Shown here: positions 46,612-60,954 of the stretch, one piece after another
Position numbering within the stretch: the first letter of the stretch is position 1
Layout of the letters: every line of letters starts with the position of its first letter
Assembly: GCF_030463565.1 (NCBI RefSeq)
Contig: NC_134675.1
Location: 13,909,862 to 13,973,861 of the forward strand
Source of the DNA: Pelecanus crispus
Taxonomy: Eukaryota; Chordata; Aves; Pelecaniformes; Pelecanidae
Direction of reading: 5' to 3'
Length of the DNA: 64,000 bases
Notes under the pieces: model-generated
What the model saw: the letters and a program-made list of their open reading frames with translations, nothing else
Told to the model about the DNA's origin: nothing
Databases searched by the model: none
Made by a program: the position numbers and the translations under genes

Positions 46612-47499
46612 ATTTTTTATTTTTTAACAAGATACTAACATTGTTTAATTTTAAATAATTTGGTAAGAGAAAGTATATACATATAAGAAAAAGCAAGCTG
46701 ATTGTTTCCATTCAGAATATTGGCAACCATTAGAATTATAGCATTAAAGTCTTTGTTATTAGGGTACTATATGCATCTCTGATTTAAGTTGTCTTTGTAG
46801 CTCTGCATTTTAAATAGCTATGAATTAATACATTTGTAATGCAGGCTCAGATGCAAGTGGCAGAAAATTCACATGAAATCTGGGGAATTTACTTGCGATG
46901 TCAAGGCTATTTTTTTCCTCATATTTGGTGTCTTCTCCCCTGTATATTTTCCATAAATAATGGTTATCTGATTGTCCTCTGTCAGCACACAGAACTCTCT
47001 TGTTGCAATCACTTTGTGCTGGGGTAATCTTACCTTTCCCAGATTAAACTAAGCAGGATGGGTTTATGTCAGGACTAAAATCAAAAACATCTGAGGAAAA
47101 TCTAGAAGTGGTGGTATTGGCATTCAGTAGGTAGCATTCTTCTGAGCAATTAATGAGCTGGGTTTTGAGAAATTGATGCATACTTATGGTAGAAATTTAT
47201 GTGTACTGCAAAAATGCATTTGAAATGCCTGCTAGTTGAGGAAAACTTGTTTGCAAAGTCTGGAAAGAAGTCCAGACTCTTCTTGTCTGTATCTTTAATA
47301 TTCTTCAGCCCTATATCTTTTTCTTTTTTGATATATACCAGATAACCTTTACCTTCATCAGTCTCCATCATAAGTTTCTACCTTATTCAGCACTCATGTG
47401 CATGCTCACCTGTAGTAGATCATGTGTAGATAGGAAAAATCAAGTGGTATAGAGGCTTTATGAGTACAAGCTTGCAAGTACTGTCACTGGTAAACCATT
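46612..47499. other. SMARCA2 intron, unassigned
   Basis: No recognised repeat, exon or gene. Confidence 0.45.
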
Positions 47500-47807
47500 G
47501 AATCACAGAATAGTTGAGGTCAGAAGGGAACTGTGGAGATCATCTAGTTCAACCCCTCTCCTCAAAAATGGATCAACTAGAGCAAATTGCTCAGGATCTT
47601 GACCAGTTGGGTTTTGCATATCTCCAAGGACAGAGACTCCAGAATCCCTCTGGGCAACCTGGTCCAGTGTTTTACCACCCTCACAGTAAAAAAAAAAATC
47701 CTTTTCTTACATCTAAGTGGAATTTCTTGTGTTTCAGTTTGTGCCCATCCCCTATTGTCCTTTCAGTGGGCACCACTGAGAAGAGTCTGGCTCCATCTTC
47801 CCATCCC
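47500..47807 (-). mobile_element. Older CR1, 3' part (left of nested insertion)
   Basis: Reverse CR1 end from AATCACAGAATAGTTGAGG to CTCCATCTTCCCATCC. It continues, after two inserted younger CR1 tails, at about 48771. Confidence 0.85.
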
Positions 47808-47940
47808 ATAGAATCATAGAATAGAATCATAGAATCTTTTAGGTTGGAAAAGACCTTTAAGATCATCCAGTCCAACCATTAACCTAACATTACCAAGTCC
47901 ACCACTAAACCAGTTAAGGGTAGAGTAGCAATTTCGTGTT
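47808..47940 (-). mobile_element. Younger CR1 tail fragment
   Basis: Starts with a doubled ATAGAATCATAGAAT tail and TTTTAGGTTGGAAAAGACC, and fades near 47925. It is a very short 3' end of the young CR1 type. 47941-47986 is unassigned. Confidence 0.8.
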
Positions 47941-47986
47941 TCCTGGCTTGGTGGATGGATTATTTTTAATGAAAGTAAAAACTAGG

Positions 47987-48770
47987 AATCATTAAGGTTG
48001 GAAAGGACCTCTAAGATCATCAGTCCAACCATCAACCCAACACGCCCATGTCCACTAAACCATGTCCCAAAGTGCCACGTCTACCCGTTTTTTTAACACC
48101 TCCAGGGATGGTGACCCCACCACCTCTCTGGGCAGCCTGTTCCAATGCTTGACTACCCTTTCCGTGAAGAAACTTTTCCTAATATCCAATCTAAACCTCC
48201 CCTGGCGCAGCTTGAGCCCATTTCCTCTCGTCCTATCGTTAACTACTTGGGAGAAGAGACCAACACCCACCTCACTACAACTTCCTTTCAGGTAGTTGTA
48301 GAGAGCGATAAGGTCTCCCCTCAGCGTCCTCTTCTCCAGACTAAACAATCCCAGTTCCCTCAGCCGCTCCTCATAAGACTTGCTCTCTAGACCCTTCACC
48401 AGCTTTGTTGCCCTTCTCTGGACACGCTCCAGCACCTCAGTGTCTTTCTTGTATTGAGGGGCCCAAAACTGGACACAGTATCCCAGGTGCAGCCTCACCA
48501 GTGCCGAGTGCAGGGGGACAATCACCTCCCTGCTCCTGCTGGCCACAGCATTCCTGATATAAGCCAGGATGCTGTTGGCCTTCTTGGCCACCTGGGCACA
48601 CTGCTGGTTCATGTTCAGCCGGCTGTCGACCAACACCCCCAGGTCCTTTTCAGCCAGGCAGCTTTCCAGCCACTCTTCCCCAAGCCTATAGCATTGCATG
48701 GGGTTGTTGTGACCCAAGTGCAGGACCCGACACTTGGCCTTGTTAAACCTCATACAGTTGGCCTCAGCCA
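47987..48770 (-). mobile_element. Young CR1 LINE nested in older CR1
   Basis: Reverse CR1 with an intact frame of about 240 codons (48798-48055, of which the last few codons at the left end of the frame lie in the host CR1). The sequence is close to 43972-44790, so both are from one young subfamily. 5' truncation lies at CCTCAGCC near 48769. Confidence 0.95.
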
Positions 48771-50470
48771 TCTCACTCAATCTCTCCTCATATGTCAAAC
48801 ACTCTGAACATACTTCATGATATTTGTGGCCCTTTGCTGGGCTTGCTCTAGTATGTCCATGTCTGTCTTGTACTGGGAAGCCCAGAACTGCACACAGTAC
48901 TCCAGGTGTGGTCTCACCAATGCTGAGCAGAGGGGAAGAATTTCCTCCCTTTATCCACTGGCAACACTCTTCCTAAAGCAGCCCAAGATGTTTTTGGCTG
49001 CCTTTGCTGCAAGGGCACATTGCTGGCTCATGTTAACACTTGGTGTCAAGAAGGATTCCCAGGTCCTTTTCTACAAAGCTGTTTTCAAGCTGTTTGGCCT
49101 CCAGTCTGTATTCATGAATGGGGTTATTCCTCCTCGGGGGCAGGACTGGGCATTTCCTTTTGTTGAATTTCATGAGGTTCCTCTCTGCCCATTTCTCCAG
49201 CCTATTGAGGTCCCTCTGAATGGCAGCACAACCATCTGGTGTATCAGCCACTCCTTTCCAATTCTTTATTATCTGCAGCCTTGCTGAGAGTGCACTCTGT
49301 CCCATCATTCAGGTCATTAATGAAGATGTTAAACAGTACTGGCTGCAGTATATCTCATATCTCACCAATTTGGTTATAAGGATGCTATAGGAGACTGTGC
49401 TAAAGGCCTTGCTAAAGTCAAGGTAAACAACATGCACTGCTCTCCCCTAGTCCACCAAGTGAGTCATCTCATCACAGAAGGCTATCAAGTTGGTTAAGCT
49501 TGATTTCCCCTTCATAAATCCATGCTGACTGCTCCAAATTGCCTTCTCATCTTTCATATGTTTGGAAATGGCTTCCAGGATTATTTGCTCCATCACCTTC
49601 CCAGGGACAGAGGTGAGGGTGACTGGTGTGTAGTTCCTGGATCTTCCTTCTTGCCCTTCTTGAAAATAGGAGTGACATTTGCTTTCTTCCAGTCCTCAGG
49701 AACCTCTCCCAATCATCATGACCTTTCAAAGATAATCAAGAATGTCCTCGCAATGATATTGGCCAGTTCCCTCAGCACTCATGGGTGCATCCCATCAGGT
49801 CCCATGGTCTTGCGTACATTCAGATGTTTCCCTAAGGTGATCCTCCTCTAGTGAGTGTAAGTCTTCCTTTCTCTAGACTTTCCCTCTAGTCTCAGAGGCC
49901 TAAGATTCCTGAAGGCTGGTCTTACCAATAAAGACCAAGGCAAAGAAGGCACTGAATACCTTGACCTTTTCTATGTCCTTTGTCACCAGGTTCCCAGCCT
50001 CATTCAGCAGTGAGCCCACATTTTTTTTTTTTTCTTCCTTTTCCTGCAAGTATACTTGTAAAAGTCATTTTTGCCCTTCACATCCCTTTCCAGTTTCAAC
50101 TCCAGATGAGCTTTGGCTTTCCTAACCCCATCCCTGTGTGGTTCTACAGTGTCTTTATACTCCTCCTGAGTCTCCTGCCCCTGCTTCCACCTCCTTTACA
50201 CTCTTTTCTTTGATTTTAGTCAGGAGCTCCTTGTCCATCAATGCAGGCCTCCTGTTGCCTTTGCTCGACTTCCTGCATGTCATTCTTGAGCTTGAATGAC
50301 GTGATTCTTGAATATCAACCAGTTCTCTTGGATCCCTCTTCTTTCTAGTGCTGTATACTCTGAGATTCTTTCGAGCAGCTCCCTGAAGATGCCAAAGTCT
50401 GCTCTCCTGAAGCCCAGGGTTGTGCTCGAGGTTGGCCAGTGTGTCTTGACTCTTTTTAAAGGTTTTGCAC
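48771..50470 (-). mobile_element. Older CR1, continuation
   Basis: Reverse CR1 from the ORF2 C-terminal part (near 48780) through RT and the linker to about 50470. Frames are broken by many stops; 49308-49033 shows the RT end with Glu-Lys-Asp-Leu-Gly. It ends where sequence matching the endonuclease would begin. Confidence 0.9.
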
Positions 50471-51262
50471 TTAAAGTAGAAAACATGGCATCACAAAACT
50501 TTAGAGTCCATGAATGTCACATATTATAGCTAATAAAGAGAAGTTTGGAAGGTTTTTGTCCTTACTGAAATAATTAGTTGGTGTTTTATTTTAATCTTTA
50601 CTTTTGTAAAACTTGTTTTCCTTATTGTCAAGATTCCCAATGCATATGACTTTGAGGGAGAGAGGAAATGTAATTATTAAATCTGTAGAAACCTAAAAAA
50701 AATTTCATTTTAGAAATTCCTCTCTCCATAGCAATGTCATGCACTTAAGGCTTGAATTGTCAAGGTTAAAAACAAGTGCTGTATGTCTAATTTCACCTTT
50801 CTGACTTCACTTTTATGTAGCTCAGATAGATTTAAGATCCAGCATCTCAAAACCCATCACTGATTTAAGACTAAATAACTTTGAAAAGTATAATATTGTG
50901 GCGGGGAGACAAATCTTTCTTTGGCAGACAGTTTTGAAAACAGCTTAATTAAAAGTAGCTGCTATTTAAAGGAAATTGTGAGATTTGGAAATGTAGCAGT
51001 AATGGAAAAATACAATAAATAAGAAACCAGAATTTAAAAGCATAAGACAATAGAGCAATTATATGCTTTTTTAATACCATAATGTGTTCATTTAAAGCAG
51101 TGTCTTCAGTAAGTGGGATTTTAGCCCCCCCTTTTCTTAATAAAGAAAGAATTATTTTTGAGAGTAGTTAGTAGTCTCAGTCCTGACACCTTTGGTGGAT
51201 GGATATTAATAAATGGAATAAACCATATGATCTGCATGATTATTTATCATGGCTTTTATTAC
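50471..51262. other. SMARCA2 intron, unassigned
   Basis: No repeat or exon recognised. Confidence 0.45.
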
Positions 51263-51831
51263 TGTTGTGATTTAACCCCAGCCGGCATCTAAGCACCATA
51301 CAGCCGCTTGCTCACCCTCCCCCACAGTGGGATGGGAGAGAGAATTGTAAGAGTAAAAGTAAGAAAACTCATAGGTTGAGATAAGAACAGTTTAATGATT
51401 GAAATAAAATAATAATAATAATAAATTGTAATGAAAAGGAAAACAACAAAAAGAGAGAGATAAACAAAACCCAGGAAAAACATGTGATGCAACTGCTCAC
51501 CACCCGCCGACCGACGCCCAGCCAGTCCCTGAGCAGCGATCCCTGCCCCCTGGCCAACTCCCCCCAGTTTATATACTGAGCATGATGTCATATGGTATGG
51601 AATAGCCCTTTGGTAAGTTTGGATCAACTGTCTTGGCTGTGCTCCCTCCCAGTTTCTTGTGCACCTGGCAGAGCATGGGAAGCTGAAAAAGTCCTTGACT
51701 AGCATAAGCACTACTTAGCAACAACTAAAACATAAGTGTGTTATCACATTATTCTCATACTAAATCCAAAACACAGCACTATGCATGCTACTAGGAAGAA
51801 AACTAACTCTATCCCAGCCGGAACCAGGATG
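51263..51831 (-). mobile_element. Solo LTR, family B, antisense, diverged
   Basis: LTR from TGTTGTGATTTAACC to GGAACCAGGATG with 5-bp flanks ATTAC and ATCAC (one mismatch). The ATT-type microsatellite is AATAAT at 51409-51424. It is more diverged from the other family B copies, so older. Confidence 0.88.
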
Positions 51832-52619
51832 ATCACCAGAAATATATTTATGAATATATGTATAAGCAATTTTTATATTAATATTTCTATTGAATAACCT
51901 CGGTAATTTTAGCTTTTTACCCTTAATGTCTCTTTTTCTCCCTTTTCATTTCTTTCCTCAACTTTTTCTTTCTGTCTTTCCCTTAGTTTCCTTATTTTTT
52001 CTTATTTTCAACAGGGTCGTCTTTTCTTGTCTTTTTGCTCTTTAGTTATAAAACTGAATTCTCAGTCTTTTTCTGTCTTATCTGATCTTTTCCCAACTAA
52101 AACTTTTTTTTTGTCCCGTCCTTCCATTTCCTTTCCCTATTTTTGAAAAACAAAACAAAACACAACCACCCCCAAATCTTCTGTTCTTTTTTCTTTATCC
52201 TTTCTCTCAGTTATTTTTAACGTGTACTTCACTGTAGTATCCTCAGACCCCACCTTTCATTAACTTTCAGTTCTTTAGCACTCTCATGTCTCAGCTTGTA
52301 TGAATTCTGAATTTACATTTACTGGCATCTCACCAGTCAAAATTTGTAGAGATCCCCTATGCTGCCCTTACTGGAAGAACAGTGAAATAATGGAAGGAGT
52401 AAAATTGCTTGTTACTGTGACCAGGACTAGGTATAGATAAAGTTGGCATAGTTTCAGTTGAGAATGTCAGATCAACCAAGGAATCACAGGAGTAGATTCG
52501 ATTCCACAGAACTCAGGGAAGTCTGCATGAACTTTTGAGTTCTGTGACCTATAACTTGGTCAAGACTGTGAAAGGGAGCTAGGAGATTTGTTGTTTTGTA
52601 AGGCTTATCAGGTTGATAC
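51832..52619. other. SMARCA2 intron, pyrimidine-rich
   Basis: The part 51905-52215 is markedly rich in C and T (TTTCTTTC-like), otherwise unassigned. Confidence 0.5.
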
Positions 52620-53171
52620 TGTGGTGGGTTAACCCCAGCCAGCAACTAAGCACCCACCAGCTGCTTCCTCACTCCCCCCCCCCAGCAGTATGGGGGAGAG
52701 AATCAGAAGGCTAAAAGGAAGAAATTACTTGTGGGTTGACATAAAGACAGTTTAATAAGTGAAGGAAAGAGAAAATACCCACCAAGTGATGCAAAGGCAA
52801 TCGCTTGCCACCTCCCACAAGCAGACTGATGCCCAGCCAGTGTCCGAGCAACAGTTACTTTGGAAAGACTTCCCCTTTGTTTTTTATTGCTGACCATGAT
52901 GTTTGATGTTATATGGCATGGAATATTGCTTTGGCCAGTTCAGGTCAGCTGTCCCGGCTGTGTCCCCTCCCAACTACTTGTGCACCCCCAGCCTACTTGC
53001 TGAGGGGGCCAGAGTGAGAAACAGAGAAGGACTTGATGCTGTGCAAGCACTGTTCAGCAATAGCCAGAACATTAATGTGTTATCAACAGTGGTTTAGTCA
53101 CAAATCCAAAACACAGCACCATATAGGCTGCTATGAAGAAAATTAACTCCATCCCAGACAGACCTAGTACA
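52620..53171 (-). mobile_element. Solo LTR, antisense, family B relative
   Basis: LTR from TGTGGTGGGTTAACCCC to CAGACCTAGTACA (552 bp) with a perfect 5-bp duplication GATAC (52615-52619, 53172-53176). It is a subfamily close to the LTR at 32813-33395. Confidence 0.95.
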
Positions 53172-53467
53172 GATACAAATGTTATTTTTCCTCTGTAAAT
53201 GTCTCTCTCACAGCTGGTGGACATCTTTAAAATCTAACTGTAGTGCATCACCTAAAAGATAAGTCTTAAGTTTTTTTGTCTTGGATATGCTTTGGAGTCT
53301 TCGATATCTCACTTAAAAAGCATACCCATGCCATCTCTTTTCATGGATGTGTTATGAATCTCAGGGAAATATTTGTGAAGTGTAATTAAAATTCAAACCT
53401 AAACCCACCAAAAAGCAAGGACTGTAATAAGATGAGTTCTGTTCCCTTCAGAGTTGTGCTCACCCTG

Positions 53468-54605
53468 TGTGGTGGGTCAACCTTAGCTGGCCTCCATGTG
53501 CCCATCCCCATGCTCTCTCACGCCCCCTCCTCAGCAAGACGGGGAGAAAATAAGATGAAAAAAACCTCATGGGTCGAGATGAGGACAGGGAGATCAGTCA
53601 CCAATTACCATCACAGGCAAACCAGACTCAACTTGGGGAAGACTAATTTAATTTATTTCCAATTAAAAATAGAGTAGGATAGTGAGAAACAAAAACAAAG
53701 CTAAAAACACCTTCCCCCCACCTCTCCCTTCTTCTTCCCAGGCTCAACTTCACTCCTGGCTCTTCTACCTCCTCCTCCACCACTGAGTGTCACAGGGGGG
53801 ATGGGGAATGGGGGTTGCAGTCAGTTCATAAAGCTTTTTCTCTGCCGCTCCTTCCTCCTCACACTCTTCCCCTGCTCCAGCGTGGGGTCCCTCCCACAGG
53901 ATAAAGTCCTTCACAAACTTCTCCAACGTGGGTCCTTCCCACAAGCTGCAGTTCTTCATGAACTGCTCCAGCATAGATCCTTTCCACGGGGTGCAGTCCT
54001 TCAGGAATGGCCTGCTCCAGCATGAGTCCCCCACATGCCACAGTTCCTGCCAGAAAACCTGCTCCTGCATGGGCTCCTCTCCACAGGGCTGCAGTTCCTG
54101 CCAGGAGCCTGCTCCTGCATGGGATCTCCACGGGTCACAGCTTTCTTCAGGGCACATCCACCTGCTCTGGCGTGGGGTCCTCCATGGGCTGCAGGGTGGA
54201 TATCTGCTCCATTGTGGTCCTCCACAGGCTGCAGGAGGACAACCTGCATTATCACCATGGTCTTCACCACAGGCTGCAGGGGAATCTGTGCTCCAGTGCC
54301 TGGAGCACTTCCTCCTCCTTCTTCCCTGACCTTGGTGTCTGCAGGGTTGTTTCTCTCACATATTCTCACTCCTCTCTCCCAGCTGCTGTTGCACAGCACT
54401 TTTTACCCTTTCTTAAATATGTTATCAGAGAGGCACCACCAGCATCGCTGACAGGCTCAGCTTTGGCCAGCAGCGGGTGTGTTTTGGAGCCGGCTAGAAC
54501 TGGCTCTGTCCAACATGGGGGCAGCCCTATGTCTCTTCTCACAGAGGCCACCCCTGCAGCCCCCCCCTCCCCACTACCAAAACCGTGCCATGTAAACCCA
54601 ATATA
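53468..54605 (-). mobile_element. Solo LTR, family D, with minisatellite
   Basis: LTR from TGTGGTGGGTCAACC to TAAACCCAATATA, 1138 bp, with a perfect 5-bp duplication CCCTG (53463-53467, 54606-54610). It carries a tandem array at 53875-54260. The copies at 39807-40345 and 34243-34585 belong to the same family. Confidence 0.95.
53875..54260. repeat. Minisatellite inside LTR
   Basis: About eight imperfect units of 42-54 bp. Most begin GCTCCAGC(G/A)TGGG or GCTCCTGCATGGG and contain a CCTCCCACAGG-type centre and CTGCAGTTCCTGCC-like end. Both strands stay open through it, which yields spurious Gly/Ala- and Cys-rich frames. Confidence 0.9.
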
Positions 54606-56986
<2,381 letters not shown>

Positions 56987-57088
56987 GTATTGGGTCACAT
57001 GCAATGAGTGGTCCTACAGCTGGCCCAGGACCAGCTCCAGGAGTACCTGGACATATAGCTGCCATGACCCCTAAACCTTGGACAGAAG
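56987..57088 (+). CDS. SMARCA2: SMARCA2 coding exon 5 (Pro/Gly-rich, KPW module)
   Basis: Exon of 102 bases, a multiple of three, starting after AAATCATAG and ending GAAG|GTAGAA. It joins in phase to both neighbours, so including or skipping it keeps the frame. The product is Ile-Gly-Ser-His-Ala-Met-Ser-Gly, a Gly-Pro-Ala-rich run, and Thr-Pro-Lys-Pro-Trp-Thr-Glu-Gly. The Lys-Pro-Trp-x-Glu-Gly block occurs at the same place in SMARCA4 as I know it but not in human SMARCA2. Whether it is always used cannot be told from DNA. Confidence 0.88.
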
Positions 57089-58218
57089 GTAGAAGAGAGT
57101 ATAGCAGTAATTTTATATCATGCATACAGTTAAGGTTAAACCATGTGGGTCGGGATTGGGGAAAAGAGGCAGGAAAAAGAATGGGGAAATAAAAAGGCAT
57201 AAAGAAGAAATGGTGTGACCTTTACTTTGCCTAGCACTTAAATATCAAGGAGTATTTTACCACTTATTCAAAGGTGAATGAGTTGACCAGATGAAATTAT
57301 TGCAGCTGTTAGGCAGCCTGAACGTGAAGCACCCTCTACAATCAGAATTAAATATATAAGCTTGTTCCTTTTCCAGAGATTGATGCAGATGGTTGAATGC
57401 CAGATGGTCAGGATGCTGTATCTGAAGTGAAATTGATTACAAGACTACAGGCATATTGTATAGTTGTATTTTTTAGCAATAAATTATTATGTTTCCTCAA
57501 ACAATCAAGTGATATCTTTATTGTTGCAGATGTCTGTTCTCAGTGACTCTCTCACATCTTTGTGCATGAGTGACTTCCTGACTTGTTAGAGTACTGAAAC
57601 CTGTGCTGTCATTGGCAGGTGCTATATTCATGTTAACTGATGAGTTAGTTAACTTTCAAAATAGTTAGAATCCTATAACATAAAAGAGTAATCAGATACC
57701 AAGTATTTCAGATACATTAATTAATTGGGAATTGGGGGCAAAATGGCAGCTATTTATATTTGCCAGGTATATTTAAGTACTATTGCTGAAATTTTAATAC
57801 GGCTTACTGGTTCTTACAAAGAGTTATAAAAGCAGGCCTCATGCTTCTAGTCAAATTGTGACTGTGGATTCATCCTTGCAAGCAGTATAAGGACAATGAA
57901 CATATGAAGAGGCAGAATTTGGTCCCGCACCTATATGAAACTAGTTCTAGAGGACTCTTAGTAATGCTAGATTTACTTAAAAAACAGTGTGAATTAAAAA
58001 AAAAAGAGGCATTGTTCATAAATTGACATGCACTTTTATTATTTTTGGATCACTTTCTGCAATGTCCATTTGAGTTTGTTTCTCTATAGGGAGGGAAACC
58101 TAGTATTTTTCCTGATAAGTTTGAATGTTTGTCTTATCTTCATGTTTTGACCTAAAAAATCATCTTGGATTTTTTACTGCGTTCCATATTTCGTGTTATC
58201 ATGTTTCTTATGTTCTAG
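57089..58218. other. SMARCA2 intron 5
   Basis: AT-rich intron with no recognised mobile element. Confidence 0.7.
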
Positions 58219-58468
58219 GCCAAGCCCCAGATATGAGTGTTCCCAATACACCACAAAAGCTCTCCATACCACCTCCTAGTGGGAGGCCTTCTCCTGCCCC
58301 TGCTGCTTCCCAGCCTTCTGCAGCCATGCCTGGGCCCTCTGTACCACAGCCCACACCTGGACAGCCTTCACCTACTGTGCAGCTGCAGCAAAAACAGAAT
58401 CGTATCAGCCCTATCCAGAAACCACAAGGATTGGATCCAATTGAAATACTCCAGGAACGTGAATATAG
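58219..58468 (+). CDS. SMARCA2: SMARCA2 coding exon 6
   Basis: Exon of 250 bases after TATGTTCTAG, ending TATAG|GTAAAA with two bases of an Arg codon left over. It encodes Gln-Ala-Pro-Asp-Met-Ser, Thr-Pro-Gln-Lys-Leu, a Ser/Pro/Ala-rich stretch, then [20 protein letters not shown] and Glu-Arg-Glu-Tyr-Arg, all typical of BRM/BRG1 just before the long helical region that leads to the HSA domain. The next exon lies beyond the window. Confidence 0.97.
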
Positions 58469-60768
58469 GTAAAAGCTGAATAACAAGATTTAAATGCATA
58501 TGCTTGTTTTTTACTTTCTCAGTGGGCACTCTTGCAATCATCCCCTGTATTGTAGTGATCGTAGTTTAAATTGAGTTTCCATAGAGGGACTATGTCAAAA
58601 ACAAGTGCAGAGACATCAAACTGTAAAGCATGATTTAATTTCAGCCCAAGTTCTGAATTAGCAAAGCATATTGGTAGTATCATTGCGAACCCACTTAACT
58701 TTAAAATGGACTCAAGTACTTGGCTGGATTAGTGTGATATTTGGAAAGCTGCAAATAATAATAGCTATGAAATTAAAATCCTTGGAATCCACATGGAAAC
58801 TATTTTAGTACAAAAAGTATTCAGAACCATAAACAAAAGGAAATTAGAAGAAAAAAAAGGGCAATGAAAAGACTGAAGAATAAGTGGCCAAAGCAAAATC
58901 TAATTTTGTGTAATGATAAATGGGTTCGCTGGACTACCAAAGAATGGTGAGAGTATTAAGGAGGTGAAAGTGAAGATGAAAAATATGATACCAGGAAGTA
59001 TGGTCCATGAATGTTGAGTTAGACTCCTAAGTACCCTAATTAAAAGGTGATGAGTACCCAGTAATATTCCTAGTAATGCACAGAGGATCTAATCTGATTT
59101 TCTGTGGTTAGAAAGAAACTGTTCCTTCCCCTTACTGAGACTATTATACAGTTCCCCTTGAGGACTGGGGGAGGAGAAAGGTTGACTTGTATCTAAAGTA
59201 TGTTCCTGGTCACTGTCAGTGACAGGAAGCAGACTCCACATAGTGTATTTGCTTGATTTGAAATGATAATGCCTCTTCTTGTTACTAAAACAATGAGGGT
59301 ATAAGGGGAAAGTAGACAAAAGATGGTAATCTCACTGAAAACAGATTAAATGAATACTTGCTTTGCAGATGTGTTCTACCTTTTCAGATATAGGAGGGAG
59401 GGTAAGTGGCATGAACTTTTATAGGATATAAAGCGTCTCAGGAAGGATATGGTGTGATATCCAGAAACCAGGCTATGATCCAGCAAAACACTTGTAGTTT
59501 TTACATAAGAGCATGCTTAAGTGCTTTTCTGACTTATAGTTGTGGTCATTCTGTCAGTCTCATTATTTTCACCTTAGCATGGAATGGCTGTAGCTATTTT
59601 GGTGTGTACAGTCATGATCTAACTGCTTTTTCAGAAAACATGTAGGATGCACCATAATACAGTTTCACTGTTGCTCTGAATGAGGGATCATAGCATTAAC
59701 CTGAGCCAGCAATCATTTGGCTGGTATGGCATAAACTCATTTGTAACTGCTTCTGCCCTTCCAGCCCTGCTCCACTGCTGCACTGTTTGTGCCAAATTTT
59801 ATGACTTGAGGATATGCATAAATGAGGGAGGGAGTGAGGGACAGCAGAAAATAACTGAGGTAGATCTACTCAACTATGTAGAAATTGGTTGCAGTCACAG
59901 CATATCTATTAGGTTCTAAATAGCCTGATCTGGGCAGGCTAAATAAGATGGAATTTTGAGAGGAATAGTAGAATTGTTTTTATAATGGCTGGCTAGTAAT
60001 TCAAGCTTTTTAAATATTGAGTGTTGTTGGGAATTTGTTTTGTTTTGTATACCAAGGTGCTTAGAACTTGTATACGTCTTTTCATTATTTAAACCTAAAT
60101 AAGTAACACCAAACTAAAGCTGTGAAAACAGCTTTTATGCTTTGGATGGTAATAGACTTAGCTTTAGTACAGGTAGAGTTAACATAATAGTATGAAGTAT
60201 TCATGCCTTCTTAGTAAAATGAGAATAGAAGAAAGTTAATATAAACATTTGCATCCTGAAAACCCAGTGAAGTTAGCAATATCTTTGAAAAACAATTACT
60301 GGACAGTAAACAAGAGAGCTCTTTTTTAATGAGAAAGCATTTTACTATGAAATAATTTTTTTTTAAATAAAAAAGGTAAATTAATCTTAAAAAAAAGATT
60401 CAAGATGCTTCAACAAATCCCATAATCCAAACATCCAGACCAAAAGTTAAAATTTTGGCATATTGCCAAACTCTCCACTGTGGAGAAGTCTCTGTTTTAA
60501 ATCTGATGCCACAGTCTGTGGCCTTGAGCATGGTGTTTCTTGACTAAAGATGTGAAGCCTGCTGTGTCACATTCACTTACTGCTAATTTATCTGCTATAT
60601 AAGAAGTCACTTGCTGAGGTATTTGGCCATTCCTCTTTGTGCATATGCACCCCCATAAGTGATTAATAGTTTGCTTTTGGGGGAGATGCATATTTCTATA
60701 CACCTTTCAATTTTTATGGATTGCTTATGTAGCATATATGTTAGATCATGTCCTAGTTGCATGCAGGG
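58469..60768. other. SMARCA2 intron 6, unique part
   Basis: AT-rich. Frames at 59454 and 59680 lack splice context or recognisable domains. Confidence 0.6.
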
Positions 60769-60900
60769 CATCTCATCTCATCTCATCTCATCTCATCTCA
60801 TCTCATCTCATCTCTCTCCCCCCCCCCCCCCCCATCTCATCTCCTCTCATCTCTCCCTCCTTTCTCATATCTGTCTAACATCTATCTTGTCTCTCTTGTC
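60769..60900. repeat. (CATCT)n pentanucleotide repeat with poly-C
   Basis: About nine clean CATCT units (60769-60813), then a C run of about 16 (60818-60833) and degenerate CATCTC/CTCTC sequence. It lies just before a CR1 fragment. Confidence 0.95.
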
Positions 60901-60954
60901 TCATCTCCTCTATCCTCTCAGTCAGGGGAAGGGGTTCAGAAAGGAGGAGACAAA

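Noticed and set aside
60769..60845. Regular short repeats as a CRISPR-like array
   Set aside because: It is a simple pentanucleotide microsatellite without spacers, in a vertebrate genome.
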